Shown: positions 54,342-62,883 of the stretch, piece by piece
How positions within the stretch are numbered: the stretch's first letter is position 1
Layout: every line of letters begins with the position of its first letter
Assembly: GCF_003065605.1 (NCBI RefSeq)
Contig: NZ_CP026952.1
Coordinates: forward strand, 2,604,001-2,668,000
Reading direction: 5' to 3'
DNA from: Aeromicrobium chenweiae
Lineage (GTDB): Bacteria; Actinomycetota; Actinomycetes; Propionibacteriales; Nocardioidaceae
Length of the DNA: 64,000 nt
Position numbers and translations under genes: made by a program
Notes under the pieces: model-generated
The model's input: the letters and a program-made list of their open reading frames with translations, nothing else
Database searches by the model: none
What the model was told of the DNA's origin: nothing

Positions 54342-56021
54342 ATGGGGGATGGACCCGAGCAGGCGTTCGCCGACATCACGTCCGGGCAGCCTGCCGCCCT
54401 CGACGCCGTGATCGAGGCCTGCAGCACGACGATGCGCCACCTCGCCGACGCGATCGACCTGATCGGCTTCGCGACCGACAAGCCCGAGTGGGACAGCTCG
54501 ATGGACTACGAGGTCTACAACCAACGCGCCTGGGCGACCCGGGCCGCGGCCGAGGTCGCGTTCATCCGAGTCAACCGGACCTCGCTCGCCGTCACGATGG
54601 CCGCGAACGCCTACGCCGCGGCGGTTGACTCGGCCACGGATGTCATCGAGTGGTGGCGCACCACCAAGCGGTCCGACGTGAGCGGCGACGTGCTGTCCCT
54701 GGCCCGCGCGATCGCGTCGCTGCAGTTGTACACGGTGCGGATCGCGCTCAACGGCCGGCTGGCCGAGGCGACGGACTTCCTGCGGGCCGATCCCCTGACG
54801 GACGATCAGGAGAAGTGGCACACCACAGGGCTGATCAAGTCGATGCTCCACGACCTGAACTCCCCGAACGATCGAGGTCCGATCATTCCCAACACCCTCG
54901 CGACCGGGGACGACGACGGCGGCTGGACTCCTCAGGGACTGGGCTACGACCCCGACGGCCACCCGCCGGCCCTGCTGCAGACGTCGTACTCGGGCGGCAA
55001 GGCCCAGCTGGCACGGATCGATCCCGAGACGGGCGAGCAGCTGGGCTTCGTCAACCTCGGCGGCACCAACGATCAAGGGCCGCCCGACCACGCGGGTGGG
55101 GTGACGGTGCACGGTGACCGGGTCGACGTCATGTCGTCGGGCAAGCCCGCCCAGATGTACACCTACTCGCTCCAGGCGATCCGCGATGCCTCCCCCGGGG
55201 AGACTGTCTCCATGATGGATTCGAGGTCGGTCGCTGCAGGCGCGTACTCGACCATCGACGGCGACACGCTCTACGTCGGGACGTTCACCAAGGACGACCC
55301 TGGCGAGCTCTTCACGTACAAGTGGGACCCCGCCCGGGAGAGGTGGGTCGACCAACCGGGGTCGTTCTTCACCCCGCCGCAGACCCAGGGGGCCGCGGTC
55401 GTCGACGGTCAGATCGTCTTCTCGACCTCGCACGGCCGGGGCAGCACCAGCGAGCTGCACGCATATCAGCTCAGCGACGTGCTGAATGGTCATGGCAACG
55501 ACGAGAACTACCGGCTCGGTGGCGTCGGGCTGCCCACGATGTCCGAGGGAGTCGTGGCTCTCGACGGGCGGGGACTCTTCACGACGTTCGAGTCCGGCGC
55601 AGCGCCGTACTCCCTCCCGAAGGGCGACGTCAGCCTGGACGACCTGTGGGCCTCGCAGGCGATGTCGGTCACCCCCTACGCCGCGCTGGGCATGGCCGGG
55701 GGGATCGCGGTCGTGCCGGTGACGCTGGAACGTGCCGCGGTCGACTTCGCGGACGGGGGACGCCGTCTCCAGATCGCCACGGCCTCCATCGACACGGTGA
55801 GCCTGCCGTCCGGGTGCTTGGGCAAGAATGCTCAAGGAAACACCTTCGCCACCGCCGTGACGTCACACTGCAACGACACCTCGCAGTGGATCTCGGAGGG
55901 CCGGATCTCGGCCGACGTGACCGCGGACGGCCTCCTGACGTCCGCGAAGTCCTACGTCCAGGTCGACCAGATGATCCGGGACCTCTTCGAGACCCTCACC
56001 TCACGGACCAAAGGATCCTGA
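54342..56021 (+). CDS. WXG100-like helical N-terminus fused to a propeller-like region
   Basis: A 559-residue protein with no signal peptide. Residues 1-140 are helical, with a WXG-type turn (KPEWDSSMDYEVYNQRAWAT) followed by Ala-rich helices, resembling proteins exported by type VII (ESX) systems. The rest looks like a beta-propeller, with repeats such as VTVHGDRVDVMSSGKPAQMY, STIDGDTLYVGTF and VVDGQIVFSTSHGRG, and two late cysteines (SGCLGKN, SHCNDT). GGGGAGG precedes the ATG. It is followed after one base by a lipoprotein gene, so the two form an operon. No ESX machinery is in the window. It could be a secreted binding protein or enzyme; a toxin role is speculative. Confidence 0.65.
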   Translation: MGDGPEQAFADITSGQPAALDAVIEACSTTMRHLADAIDLIGFATDKPEWDSSMDYEVYNQRAWATRAAAEVAFIRVNRTSLAVTMAANAYAAAVDSATDVIEWWRTTKRSDVSGDVLSLARAIASLQLYTVRIALNGRLAEATDFLRADPLTDDQEKWHTTGLIKSMLHDLNSPNDRGPIIPNTLATGDDDGGWTPQGLGYDPDGHPPALLQTSYSGGKAQLARIDPETGEQLGFVNLGGTNDQGPPDHAGGVTVHGDRVDVMSSGKPAQMYTYSLQAIRDASPGETVSMMDSRSVAAGAYSTIDGDTLYVGTFTKDDPGELFTYKWDPARERWVDQPGSFFTPPQTQGAAVVDGQIVFSTSHGRGSTSELHAYQLSDVLNGHGNDENYRLGGVGLPTMSEGVVALDGRGLFTTFESGAAPYSLPKGDVSLDDLWASQAMSVTPYAALGMAGGIAVVPVTLERAAVDFADGGRRLQIATASIDTVSLPSGCLGKNAQGNTFATAVTSHCNDTSQWISEGRISADVTADGLLTSAKSYVQVDQMIRDLFETLTSRTKGS

Positions 56022-56022
56022 C

Positions 56023-57039
56023 GTGCGCCGGACCCTGACCGTGCTCCTGACCTTGCTCCTGACCGCCGCTGTGCTCACCGCGTGCGGGTCCTCGGACGAC
56101 GGCGCAGGGCTCGACTGGTCGTCGACGAAGGCGCCCGTCGGCGCGGACACGGGTCTTGTCTGGGCAGACGCGCTGACCGGCGAGATCCACCTGTCCGACG
56201 GGCAGACGCTCGACGCCGATCGGGCCATCAGCTCGTTCGTCGTCGCCGGCGACGGCGCCTACGTCGTCGACAAGGACGATGACGCACTGATCGAGGTCAC
56301 CGCGGACGGTGCCCGGCCGACCGGCGCGCACGTCGAGACGAGGGCAAAGGCCTCGCCCAGCGGTCGCTACCTGGCCTTCATCGACACCTTGGCGGGGCCG
56401 AAGTTCGAAGGAACCGTGCACCAGCTCACGTCGGTCGTGGTCGACCTCAAGACCGGCGAAGAGGTCTTCCGCTCCACCCGCGGCATGGGCGATGTCGAGG
56501 ACGACGACCTCACCGACCTCTACGAGGACGCAGACTACGGCGTGCTCGCAGTGAACGATGAGACGGCGTGGATCAGCGTCCCCGAGGGCGACGTCCTGTC
56601 CATCGACCTGTCGACCGGCAAGGCCACCTCGAAGCGGGACACCGACACCTCGAACCCGAAGAACCCGTGGGTCGGTCCCCGCTTCGCACCGGAGCCGTCC
56701 GAGGGCCCGGCAAACCCAGATCGCACCTGGGGCATCAGCCGCATCTCCCGGGACGTCCCCGCGCTCGCCGCGGATCCCGCCTTCAGGTTCGACCGCGACG
56801 AGCTGACCTCGGCGGACGGCGCACGCCTCGTCCCCCGGACCGGGGCCGTGAGCTGGCGCCTCGAGGCCTGGGTCGACTCCGAGACCGTGGTGGGACACGC
56901 CAACGACAACCTCGACAACCCCGATTTCGTCAAGGACCCCAAGACGCCCTCCTTGATGACCTGCACCGTGCCCGACGGCGCCTGCACCCTTGTGCCCGAC
57001 TCCGAGCACGCGATCCTGCCCGAGCCGAGCCTCTACTGA
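56023..57039 (+). CDS. Propeller-like lipoprotein, partner of the preceding gene
   Basis: A 338-residue lipoprotein: lipobox VLTAC (Cys21), then repeated beta strands (FVVAGDGAYVVDKDDDALIE, KASPSGRYLAFIDTL, AWISVPEGDVLSIDL) suggesting a propeller, with a Cys pair near the end (SLMTCTVPDGACTL). GTG start one base after the upstream stop, so translationally coupled. I do not recognise the family. Surface anchoring next to a probable exported propeller protein suggests the two work together. Confidence 0.7.
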   Translation: MRRTLTVLLTLLLTAAVLTACGSSDDGAGLDWSSTKAPVGADTGLVWADALTGEIHLSDGQTLDADRAISSFVVAGDGAYVVDKDDDALIEVTADGARPTGAHVETRAKASPSGRYLAFIDTLAGPKFEGTVHQLTSVVVDLKTGEEVFRSTRGMGDVEDDDLTDLYEDADYGVLAVNDETAWISVPEGDVLSIDLSTGKATSKRDTDTSNPKNPWVGPRFAPEPSEGPANPDRTWGISRISRDVPALAADPAFRFDRDELTSADGARLVPRTGAVSWRLEAWVDSETVVGHANDNLDNPDFVKDPKTPSLMTCTVPDGACTLVPDSEHAILPEPSLY

Positions 57040-57091
57040 GCCCTGGCGGGGGTCTTGCATTGCGCGCCGCAACCATTAAGTTGGATCTCGG

Positions 57092-57107
57092 TGTGACGGG
57101 GGTCACG
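57092..57107. promoter_or_regulatory. CRP/GlxR-type cAMP-receptor site
   Basis: TGTGACGGGGGTCACG matches TGTGA-N6-TCACA with one mismatch. It lies 20 bases before the DUF3311-mctP start, so control of carboxylate uptake by a cAMP-receptor protein is plausible. Confidence 0.55.
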
Positions 57108-57126
57108 CCACGGATCGGGGGGTCCC

Positions 57127-57396
57127 ATGCCAGAGAACACACCGCCCGGGAAGGGCCCGCTGTACGTCGCCGGCGTCGCACTGGCCATCGCCGTCGTGCT
57201 GCCGCTGCTCGTCTCGACCTACGCACGACGGGATCCTGAGCTCGCGGGCATCCCGTTCTTCTTCTGGTACCAGTTCGTGCTGGTCCTGGTGTCGGTCGTC
57301 CTGACGTCGGTCGCCTACCGGCTCGTGATCGGTCACGAACGACGTCGCCGGGCGGCTCAGGGCCTCTCGATCGACGGGAAGGGCGATGCGCGATGA
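57127..57396 (+). CDS. DUF3311 small membrane subunit of a monocarboxylate transporter
   Basis: An 89-residue protein with two membrane helices (LYVAGVALAIAVVLPLLVST and FFFWYQFVLVLVSVVLTSVAY). The IPFFFWYQF centre is the DUF3311 signature. These small proteins precede SSS-type permeases and are needed for their function in some carboxylate systems. The stop overlaps the permease start by ATGA. Confidence 0.9.
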   Translation: MPENTPPGKGPLYVAGVALAIAVVLPLLVSTYARRDPELAGIPFFFWYQFVLVLVSVVLTSVAYRLVIGHERRRRAAQGLSIDGKGDAR

Positions 57397-59060
57397 ACGA
57401 CGTCGACCCCGTCGCCCTGATCGTCTTCCTGTTCTTCTTCCTGCTGGTCACGGTGATGGGGTTCCTGGCCGCACGATGGCGCAAGGTCGGCGAGCTGGAC
57501 AACCTCGACCAGTGGGGACTCGGCGGCCGCAGCTTCGGCACGTTCGTGGCGTGGTTCCTCATCGGTGGCGACATCTACACGGCGTACACGTTCATCGCCG
57601 TGCCGGCCACGTTGTACGCCGGCAGCGTCACCGGCTTCTTCGCGGTGCCGTACACGATCATCCTCTACCCGATCATCTTCGTCTTCCTGCCACGGCTGTG
57701 GTCGGTCTCGCACCGCCGCTCGTACGTCACACCGGCCGACTTCGTGCAGGGCCGGTTCGACTCCCGCGCGCTCGCGCTGGTGATCGCGTTCACCGGCATC
57801 CTGGCGACGCTGCCCTACATCGCCCTGCAGCTCGTCGGCATCCAGGCCGTGCTCGACGTGATGGGGCTCGGTGGCGGCGATGACGCCAGCTGGTTCCGCA
57901 AGGACCTGCCGCTGTTCATCGCGTTCGCGCTGCTCGCCGCGTACACCTACTCCTCGGGCCTGCGGGCGCCGGCGCTGATCGCGTTCGTCAAGGACACGCT
58001 GATCTACCTAGTCATCATCGTGGCCGTCATCTACCTGCCCACGCAGCTCGGTGGGTGGAGCGGCATCTTCGACTCCGCGGAGAAGGCGTTCAGCTCGTTC
58101 AACAGCGAGAACGCCGACGCGATCGCGAACGGCGAGGCGACCTCGAAGGGGCTGATCCCGGGCATGGGGGTCTCGCAGTGGGCCTACGCGTCACTGTCCC
58201 TCGGCTCGGCCCTGGCGCTGTTCATGTACCCCCACTCGGTGACCGCGGTGCTGTCGACCAAGAACCGCAACATCATCCGCCGCAACGCCGCCCTGCTGCC
58301 GGCGTACTCGTTCCTGCTGGGGCTGCTGGCCCTGCTCGGGATCGCCGCCATCGCAGCCGGCATCCAGGTCAAGAACCCGCAGCTGGCGATCCCCCAGCTG
58401 TTCGAGCAGGAGTTCAGCCCGTGGTTCGCCGGCGTCGCGTTCGCCGCGATCGCGATCGGTGCGTTCGTGCCCGCCGCGATCATGTCCATCGCCGCGGCGA
58501 ACCTGTGGACCCGCAACATCTACACGGCCTTCATCAATCCCGACGCCACGGACGCCCAGGAGGCCAAGCAGAGCAAGATCGCCTCCCTGCTGGTGAAGTT
58601 CGGCGCCCTCGTGTTCGTGCTCGCGCTGCCCAAGGACTTCGCGATCAACCTGCAGCTGCTCGGCGGGATCTGGATCCTGCAGACGCTGCCGTCCATCGTC
58701 GTCGGCCTCTACACCCGCTGGCTCCACCGCTACGCGCTGCTCGCGGGCTGGGCGGTCGGCATGGTGTGGGGCACCTTCGCGGCGTACAACAAGCCGGTCG
58801 TCGGCGACCCCGGGTCACACTTCGGCGGCTCCGTGGGCCCGCTGGAGGTCTTCGGGATCAAGATCAGCGAGAACCTCATCTACTTCGGCGTCACGGCGCT
58901 CGTGCTCAACCTGGTCGTCGCGGTGCTGGGCACGTTCGTGTGCCGCGCGCTGGGTGTCGGCGCGGGCACCGACGAGACGCGTCCCCGCGACTACCTCGTG
59001 GACGCCGGCGACCCCCACGTGGCCGACGTGCTCGACCCCATCGCGACCCCGAAGCGCTGA
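57393..59060 (+). CDS. mctP: Monocarboxylate uptake permease MctP (SSS family)
   Basis: A 555-residue sodium:solute symporter with about 13 membrane helices. Key stretches are LGGRSFGTFVAWFLIGGDIY, SYVTPADFVQGRF and GVSQWAYASLSLGSALALFM with PHSVTAVL. MctP transports pyruvate, lactate, acetate or propionate. It is coupled to the DUF3311 gene and placed under a CRP/GlxR-like site. Confidence 0.9.
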   Translation: MNDVDPVALIVFLFFFLLVTVMGFLAARWRKVGELDNLDQWGLGGRSFGTFVAWFLIGGDIYTAYTFIAVPATLYAGSVTGFFAVPYTIILYPIIFVFLPRLWSVSHRRSYVTPADFVQGRFDSRALALVIAFTGILATLPYIALQLVGIQAVLDVMGLGGGDDASWFRKDLPLFIAFALLAAYTYSSGLRAPALIAFVKDTLIYLVIIVAVIYLPTQLGGWSGIFDSAEKAFSSFNSENADAIANGEATSKGLIPGMGVSQWAYASLSLGSALALFMYPHSVTAVLSTKNRNIIRRNAALLPAYSFLLGLLALLGIAAIAAGIQVKNPQLAIPQLFEQEFSPWFAGVAFAAIAIGAFVPAAIMSIAAANLWTRNIYTAFINPDATDAQEAKQSKIASLLVKFGALVFVLALPKDFAINLQLLGGIWILQTLPSIVVGLYTRWLHRYALLAGWAVGMVWGTFAAYNKPVVGDPGSHFGGSVGPLEVFGIKISENLIYFGVTALVLNLVVAVLGTFVCRALGVGAGTDETRPRDYLVDAGDPHVADVLDPIATPKR

Positions 59061-59085
59061 GGCGTCGAGGACAGGTCAGAGGGGC

Positions 59086-59256
59086 TCAGCCGAGCGGACG
59101 GGCCTCGTCGACGAGCATCACCGGGATGTCCTTGCGGACCGGGTACGCCAGGGCGCAGGCATTGCACACGAGCTCGCTCGCCTCGTCGTCGACGAACAGC
59201 GTCGCGCGGCACTGGGGGCACACGAGGATCTCGAGGAGGGCCGGATCAAGGTTCAT
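59086..59256 (-). CDS. Trm112 family (UPF0434) zinc-ribbon protein
   Basis: A 56-residue protein: [20 protein letters not shown] then [19 protein letters not shown]. The two Cys-x-x-Cys pairs (13/16 and 31/34) make the zinc ribbon. The ending [12 protein letters not shown] is typical of bacterial Trm112/YcaR proteins. It lies next to manB as in other actinobacteria. The partner methyltransferase, if any, is unknown. Confidence 0.92.
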   Translation of the reverse strand: MNLDPALLEILVCPQCRATLFVDDEASELVCNACALAYPVRKDIPVMLVDEARPLG

Positions 59257-59269
59257 GGGCCCACCCTAT

Positions 59270-59290
59270 GGCCTGGAAGCGTCCCAGGCC
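59270..59290 (-). terminator. Hairpin downstream of manB
   Basis: GGCCTGG-AAGCGTC-CCAGGCC has a 7-bp stem. It lies between the manB stop (59353) and the Trm112 start. Weak evidence; it could also be a leader structure of the Trm112 gene. Confidence 0.35.
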
Positions 59291-59352
59291 CACGAGGCTT
59301 CGCGCTGACGCCTTCGGCGTGCAACGCTCAACCCGCTCCGACGTTCGCCAGC

Positions 59353-60717
59353 TCAGTCTCCGCGGATGACGGCCAGGACGTCGTCACGCACGCGCGCCAT
59401 CGTCGCCTCGTCGTCGCCCTCGACGTTGAGCCGCAGCAACGGCTCGGTGTTGGAGGCCCGGACGTTGAACCACCATGTGTCGGCGGTGACCGTCAGACCG
59501 TCCATCGTGTCCTGGTCGAGGTCGGCGTACGTCTTCGTCAGCTCGGCCAGGATCGCCGGTCCGTCGGACACGGTGCTGTTGATCTCGCCGGAGGCCACGT
59601 AGCGCTCGTACTGCTCCATCAGCTCCGACACCGTGCCGTCGGTCTCGGCGAGGGCGGCCATGACGTGCAGGGCCGCGATCATGCCGGAGTCCGCGAGGAA
59701 GAAGTCCTTGAAGTAGAAGTGCCCCGAGTGCTCCCCGCCGAACACCGCGCCGGTGCGCGCCATCTCGGCCTTGATGAGCGAGTGGCCGACCGGGGTGCGG
59801 ACCGCCGTGCCGCCGTTCTCGGTGATGATCTCGGGCACGGCCTTGGAGGTGATCACGTTGTGCAGGATCGTCGCACCCGGCGTCGTGATCAGCGCCCGGT
59901 GCGCGATCAGGGCGGTGATCGCCGAGGGCGAGACCACGTCGCCGCGCTCGTCGATCACGAAGCAGCGGTCGGCGTCACCGTCGAAGGCCAGGCCGATGTC
60001 GGCGCCGGTCTCACGGACCTTCGCCTGCAGGTCGACCAGCGTCGAGTGGTCCAGGGGGTTCGCGTCGTGGTTGGGGAAGGTGCCGTCGAGCTCGAAGTAC
60101 ATCGGCGTGAGCTCGACGTCGAGCGAGGCGAACACCGAGGGCACGGTGTGCCCGGCCATGCCGTTGCCGGCGTCGGCCACGACCTTCAGGCGCCGACCGG
60201 CCGGGACCGGCACGATCTGGTGGAGGTACTCCGCGTAGCGGCTGAGGGCGTCGCGCTCCTCGTACGTGCCGGTGGGCTCGGGCAGCTCGGTGCGGGCCAG
60301 CAGCTCGGTCGCCTTCTCGGCGATCGTCGACAGGCCGGTGTCGTAGCCGATCGGCTTGGCGCCGGCGCGGCAGAGCTTGATGCCGTTGTACGCGGCCGGG
60401 TTGTGGCTCGCGGTGATCATCGCGCCGGGCAGGTCGAAGTCGCCCGAGGCGAAGTAGAGCAGGTCGGTCGACGCCAGGCCGATGCTGATGACGTTGCCGC
60501 CCTGGGCGCGCACGCCGTCCGAGAACGCCTCGACGAGCAGGGGCGAGGTGTCGCGCATGTCGTGGCCGATGACCACCGTGCCGCGTCCACCGTCGACGCC
60601 GGTCTCGATCGCGAAGGCCTCACCGAGCGCGCGGGTCAGGACAGGGTCGAGCTCTTCGGGCGAGCGGCCGCGCACGTCGTACGCCTTGACCACCTGCCCC
60701 AGACGGGGATCGATCAC
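59353..60717 (-). CDS. manB: Phosphomannomutase / phosphoglucomutase
   Basis: A 454-residue enzyme converting mannose-6-phosphate to mannose-1-phosphate for GDP-mannose and cell-envelope mannans. The catalytic phosphoserine is in ITASHNPAAYNG (Ser104), metal site DGDADR (246-251), sugar loop GGEHSGHFYFKD and phosphate loop RASNTEPLLRLN. The GTG start overlaps the DUF3499 stop by 4 bases. Rv3257c-like in position. Confidence 0.95.
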   Translation of the reverse strand: MIDPRLGQVVKAYDVRGRSPEELDPVLTRALGEAFAIETGVDGGRGTVVIGHDMRDTSPLLVEAFSDGVRAQGGNVISIGLASTDLLYFASGDFDLPGAMITASHNPAAYNGIKLCRAGAKPIGYDTGLSTIAEKATELLARTELPEPTGTYEERDALSRYAEYLHQIVPVPAGRRLKVVADAGNGMAGHTVPSVFASLDVELTPMYFELDGTFPNHDANPLDHSTLVDLQAKVRETGADIGLAFDGDADRCFVIDERGDVVSPSAITALIAHRALITTPGATILHNVITSKAVPEIITENGGTAVRTPVGHSLIKAEMARTGAVFGGEHSGHFYFKDFFLADSGMIAALHVMAALAETDGTVSELMEQYERYVASGEINSTVSDGPAILAELTKTYADLDQDTMDGLTVTADTWWFNVRASNTEPLLRLNVEGDDEATMARVRDDVLAVIRGD

Positions 60718-61043
60718 GAATCGGGCCTCACAAGTCGAAGGGACGGCGGACCGTCGGGCTGGGGGGTCGGCGCGCGACCAGCCTCGCGGACCGCGTCGGC
60801 CAGCGCAAGGAGGTCGTCGTGTGACGGTTCCGACGCCGTCGGGTCCGGGGCGAGGCGCAGCACGTTCCACCCCTGCGGGGCGGACATCCGCTGGGAGTGC
60901 TCGGCGCACAGGTCGTACGTGTGCGGCTCGGCGTAGGTCGCGAGCGGCCCCAGCACGGCGGTCTGGTCCGCGTAGACGTACGTCAGTGTCGCCACTGCTG
61001 TCTGGGAGCACGCGGAGCGCGTGCAGCGTCGAACGGTTGCCAC
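60714..61043 (-). CDS. DUF3499 domain protein
   Basis: A 109-residue protein: MATVRRCTRSACSQTAVATL, TYVYADQTAVLGPLATYAEP and HTYDLCAEHSQRMSAPQGW. Cys and His residues (Cys7, Cys12, Cys46, His49) could bind zinc. It is a conserved actinobacterial family (Rv3258c-like) of unknown function next to manB and the metallopeptidase gene. GTG start; translationally coupled to manB. Confidence 0.92.
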   Translation of the reverse strand: MATVRRCTRSACSQTAVATLTYVYADQTAVLGPLATYAEPHTYDLCAEHSQRMSAPQGWNVLRLAPDPTASEPSHDDLLALADAVREAGRAPTPQPDGPPSLRLVRPDS

Positions 61044-61079
61044 GTCGTGAGGTTAGTCCTCCCCCGGCACCGATCGCGT

Positions 61080-61085
61080 TAGGCT
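61080..61085 (+). promoter_or_regulatory. Candidate leaderless -10 element
   Basis: TAGGCT lies 6 bases before the ATG of the metallopeptidase-family gene. Confidence 0.45.
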
Positions 61086-61091
61086 CACCGC

Positions 61092-61538
61092 ATGGATCAT
61101 CTCGGGGGCATCGTGACGGGCCCGCGGCCCGGCCGGATGCGGGACCGACGAGGGCGTGGGCCGCGTGGTCCGATGGCCCTTCCCGGGCCCCTGTCCCCCC
61201 AGAGCGTGCCCGCCCACCGGCCGCCCCGCGCGTCCTTCGACCTGCTCGTCGGCGACATCCTCGGGGCGCTCGAGCCGCACTTCACCGTCGAGCCCGATCA
61301 TGTCGAGATCGTGGTCGAGGAGGCGCCGCTGCTGCCCAAGGAGTGGACCGACGACGTGCCGCTCAGCATCGTCACCACCGTGCCGGAGGGCCACCGCGTC
61401 GTGCTGTTCCGCATCCCGATCACGCAGCGCAGCGGCTCGACCGAGGAGCTCGAGGAGCTGGTCTGGTCGGTCGTCCTCGACCGGCTGGCCGAGGTCTGGC
61501 ACATGTCGCCGGACGACCTCGACCCCCGGCCGCGCTGA
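61092..61538 (+). CDS. Metallopeptidase-family protein (Rv3259-like)
   Basis: A 148-residue protein with a basic, proline-rich first 45 residues, then ASFDLLVGDILGALEPHFT, VEIVVEEAPLLPKEW, VVLFRIPITQRSGSTEELEE and VVLDRLAEVWHMSPDDLDP. The fold is annotated as a minimal zincin, but the HExxH zinc motif is absent here (VVLDRLAEVW), so peptidase activity is doubtful. It is divergent from DUF3499 as in Rv3258c/Rv3259. TAGGCT indicates a leaderless transcript. Confidence 0.87.
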   Translation: MDHLGGIVTGPRPGRMRDRRGRGPRGPMALPGPLSPQSVPAHRPPRASFDLLVGDILGALEPHFTVEPDHVEIVVEEAPLLPKEWTDDVPLSIVTTVPEGHRVVLFRIPITQRSGSTEELEELVWSVVLDRLAEVWHMSPDDLDPRPR

Positions 61539-61542
61539 ACGG

Positions 61543-62883
61543 TCAGCCGACCGGACGCACCTGCGGCGCGAGCGTGGTGACCGGCGCGGGGTCCAGGGCC
61601 AACGAGCTGATGCCGTCGCCCCGGGCGTAGGTGGCGGCGCCGACGACCCGGCCCGTCGGGGTAAGCACGGCGTACGCGACCCCACGTCCTGTCACCGTGA
61701 CGCCGCGCGTCGTGCCGGCGGGGATCCTCGTCGTCCGCGAGCCGAGGGGACGCATGCCGGCGTCGAACGTCTGGACGGCGACGGACGCGCCCTGGTCAGG
61801 GGCGGTCAGCAGCACCCGCGGCGCGTCGACCTCGGTGCCGAGGGCGACCGGCACCACGGTCGGCCCCGTCAGCACCGCTCCTGCCTCGGCGTACGCGAAG
61901 TCCTTCGCGCCGGGGGCCATGCGGACGGTCGCCGCGACGGGCTGGTCGGACGTGACCCGCAGCGCCTGCTCGTCCCCTCCGGCCGACTCGGGGACGGTGA
62001 TCACCCGGAGGGCTCCGGGCTCGATGCGCACCTGCTGCAGTCCGGCCGGCGTGAACGTCGACCGAGCGCCGATGACCTTGACGTCCACGCGGGCCGTGGC
62101 CGTGCCGGGATTGAGCACCAGCAGCGACCGCCCGGAGGCACCCTTGACGATCCCGCCGACCACCTGGTCGCGGGCGGGCGGGCGGGTGGTGGTGACGGGC
62201 TCGGTCCCGCTGGACGCCGCCGTGGAGGTGTCGTTCGCGACGACCGAGACCGAGCCCCTCGTCCGGCGGACGTGGACCGCCAGCTCGGGCTCCCCGGCCG
62301 CGAGCGAGTCGACCCGGATGCGGCGCACGGCGAACGGCTCGATGACGACGCCTTGGTTGTCGACCGCGTCGATCCGCCCCTTGGGCCCCCACAGCGTGAG
62401 GTCGACGGACGCCGTGGAGTCGGCGAGGTTGGTCAGGATGAGGGTGGAGAAGTGCTCGTCGCCCGACCCCAGCCCGAGCAGCCAGGCGTCGTCGACGATC
62501 CCGGGGCACGAGCCGACCACGAGCCCGCCACCTCCGGCACGGGGCGCGGTGCCCGCGAAGTAGCCCACGGCACCTGAGCGGCGGCCGTCCTGCTGCACGA
62601 TCACGCCGGGGCCGTCCACGACGTCCGTCTGCCACGCCCCCGGATCGCCCAGCGACGGAGCCGGCTCGCGACCCGGCAGGACCCGCGCGGTCCGCGAGCT
62701 CCCGGCCGCGACCTGGCCGGCGGTGACGTCGATGACCGATCCCGCCGGGCAGGCGTAGGTCGTCTGGCTGACGTCCACCGCGCTCGGCGGCCGCGCCGGG
62801 TCGTCGTGGGACGGCGCGATCGAGGCGAGGACGACGAGCAGGATCGCGACCACGGGCAGCACCGCGCTCTTGAGGTGGCTCAT
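61543..62883 (-). CDS. DUF5719 family exported protein
   Basis: A 446-residue protein with an N-terminal anchor or signal (AVLPVVAILLVVLASIAPS), then an all-beta outer region of repeated Ig-like strands (LILTNLADSTASVDLTLWGP, LLVLNPGTATARVDVKVIG). The FSTLILTNLADS segment is typical of DUF5719. Cysteines in TYACPAGS and GSCPGI may pair. It overlaps the upstream glycosyltransferase by 4 bases (ATGA). Likely an envelope protein working with that enzyme. Confidence 0.85.
   Translation of the reverse strand: MSHLKSAVLPVVAILLVVLASIAPSHDDPARPPSAVDVSQTTYACPAGSVIDVTAGQVAAGSSRTARVLPGREPAPSLGDPGAWQTDVVDGPGVIVQQDGRRSGAVGYFAGTAPRAGGGGLVVGSCPGIVDDAWLLGLGSGDEHFSTLILTNLADSTASVDLTLWGPKGRIDAVDNQGVVIEPFAVRRIRVDSLAAGEPELAVHVRRTRGSVSVVANDTSTAASSGTEPVTTTRPPARDQVVGGIVKGASGRSLLVLNPGTATARVDVKVIGARSTFTPAGLQQVRIEPGALRVITVPESAGGDEQALRVTSDQPVAATVRMAPGAKDFAYAEAGAVLTGPTVVPVALGTEVDAPRVLLTAPDQGASVAVQTFDAGMRPLGSRTTRIPAGTTRGVTVTGRGVAYAVLTPTGRVVGAATYARGDGISSLALDPAPVTTLAPQVRPVG

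Noticed and set aside
59060..59086. GCTGAG/CTCAGC repeat as terminator between mctP and the Trm112 gene
   Set aside because: Only a 6-bp stem around a 23-base loop, partly inside the coding ends.
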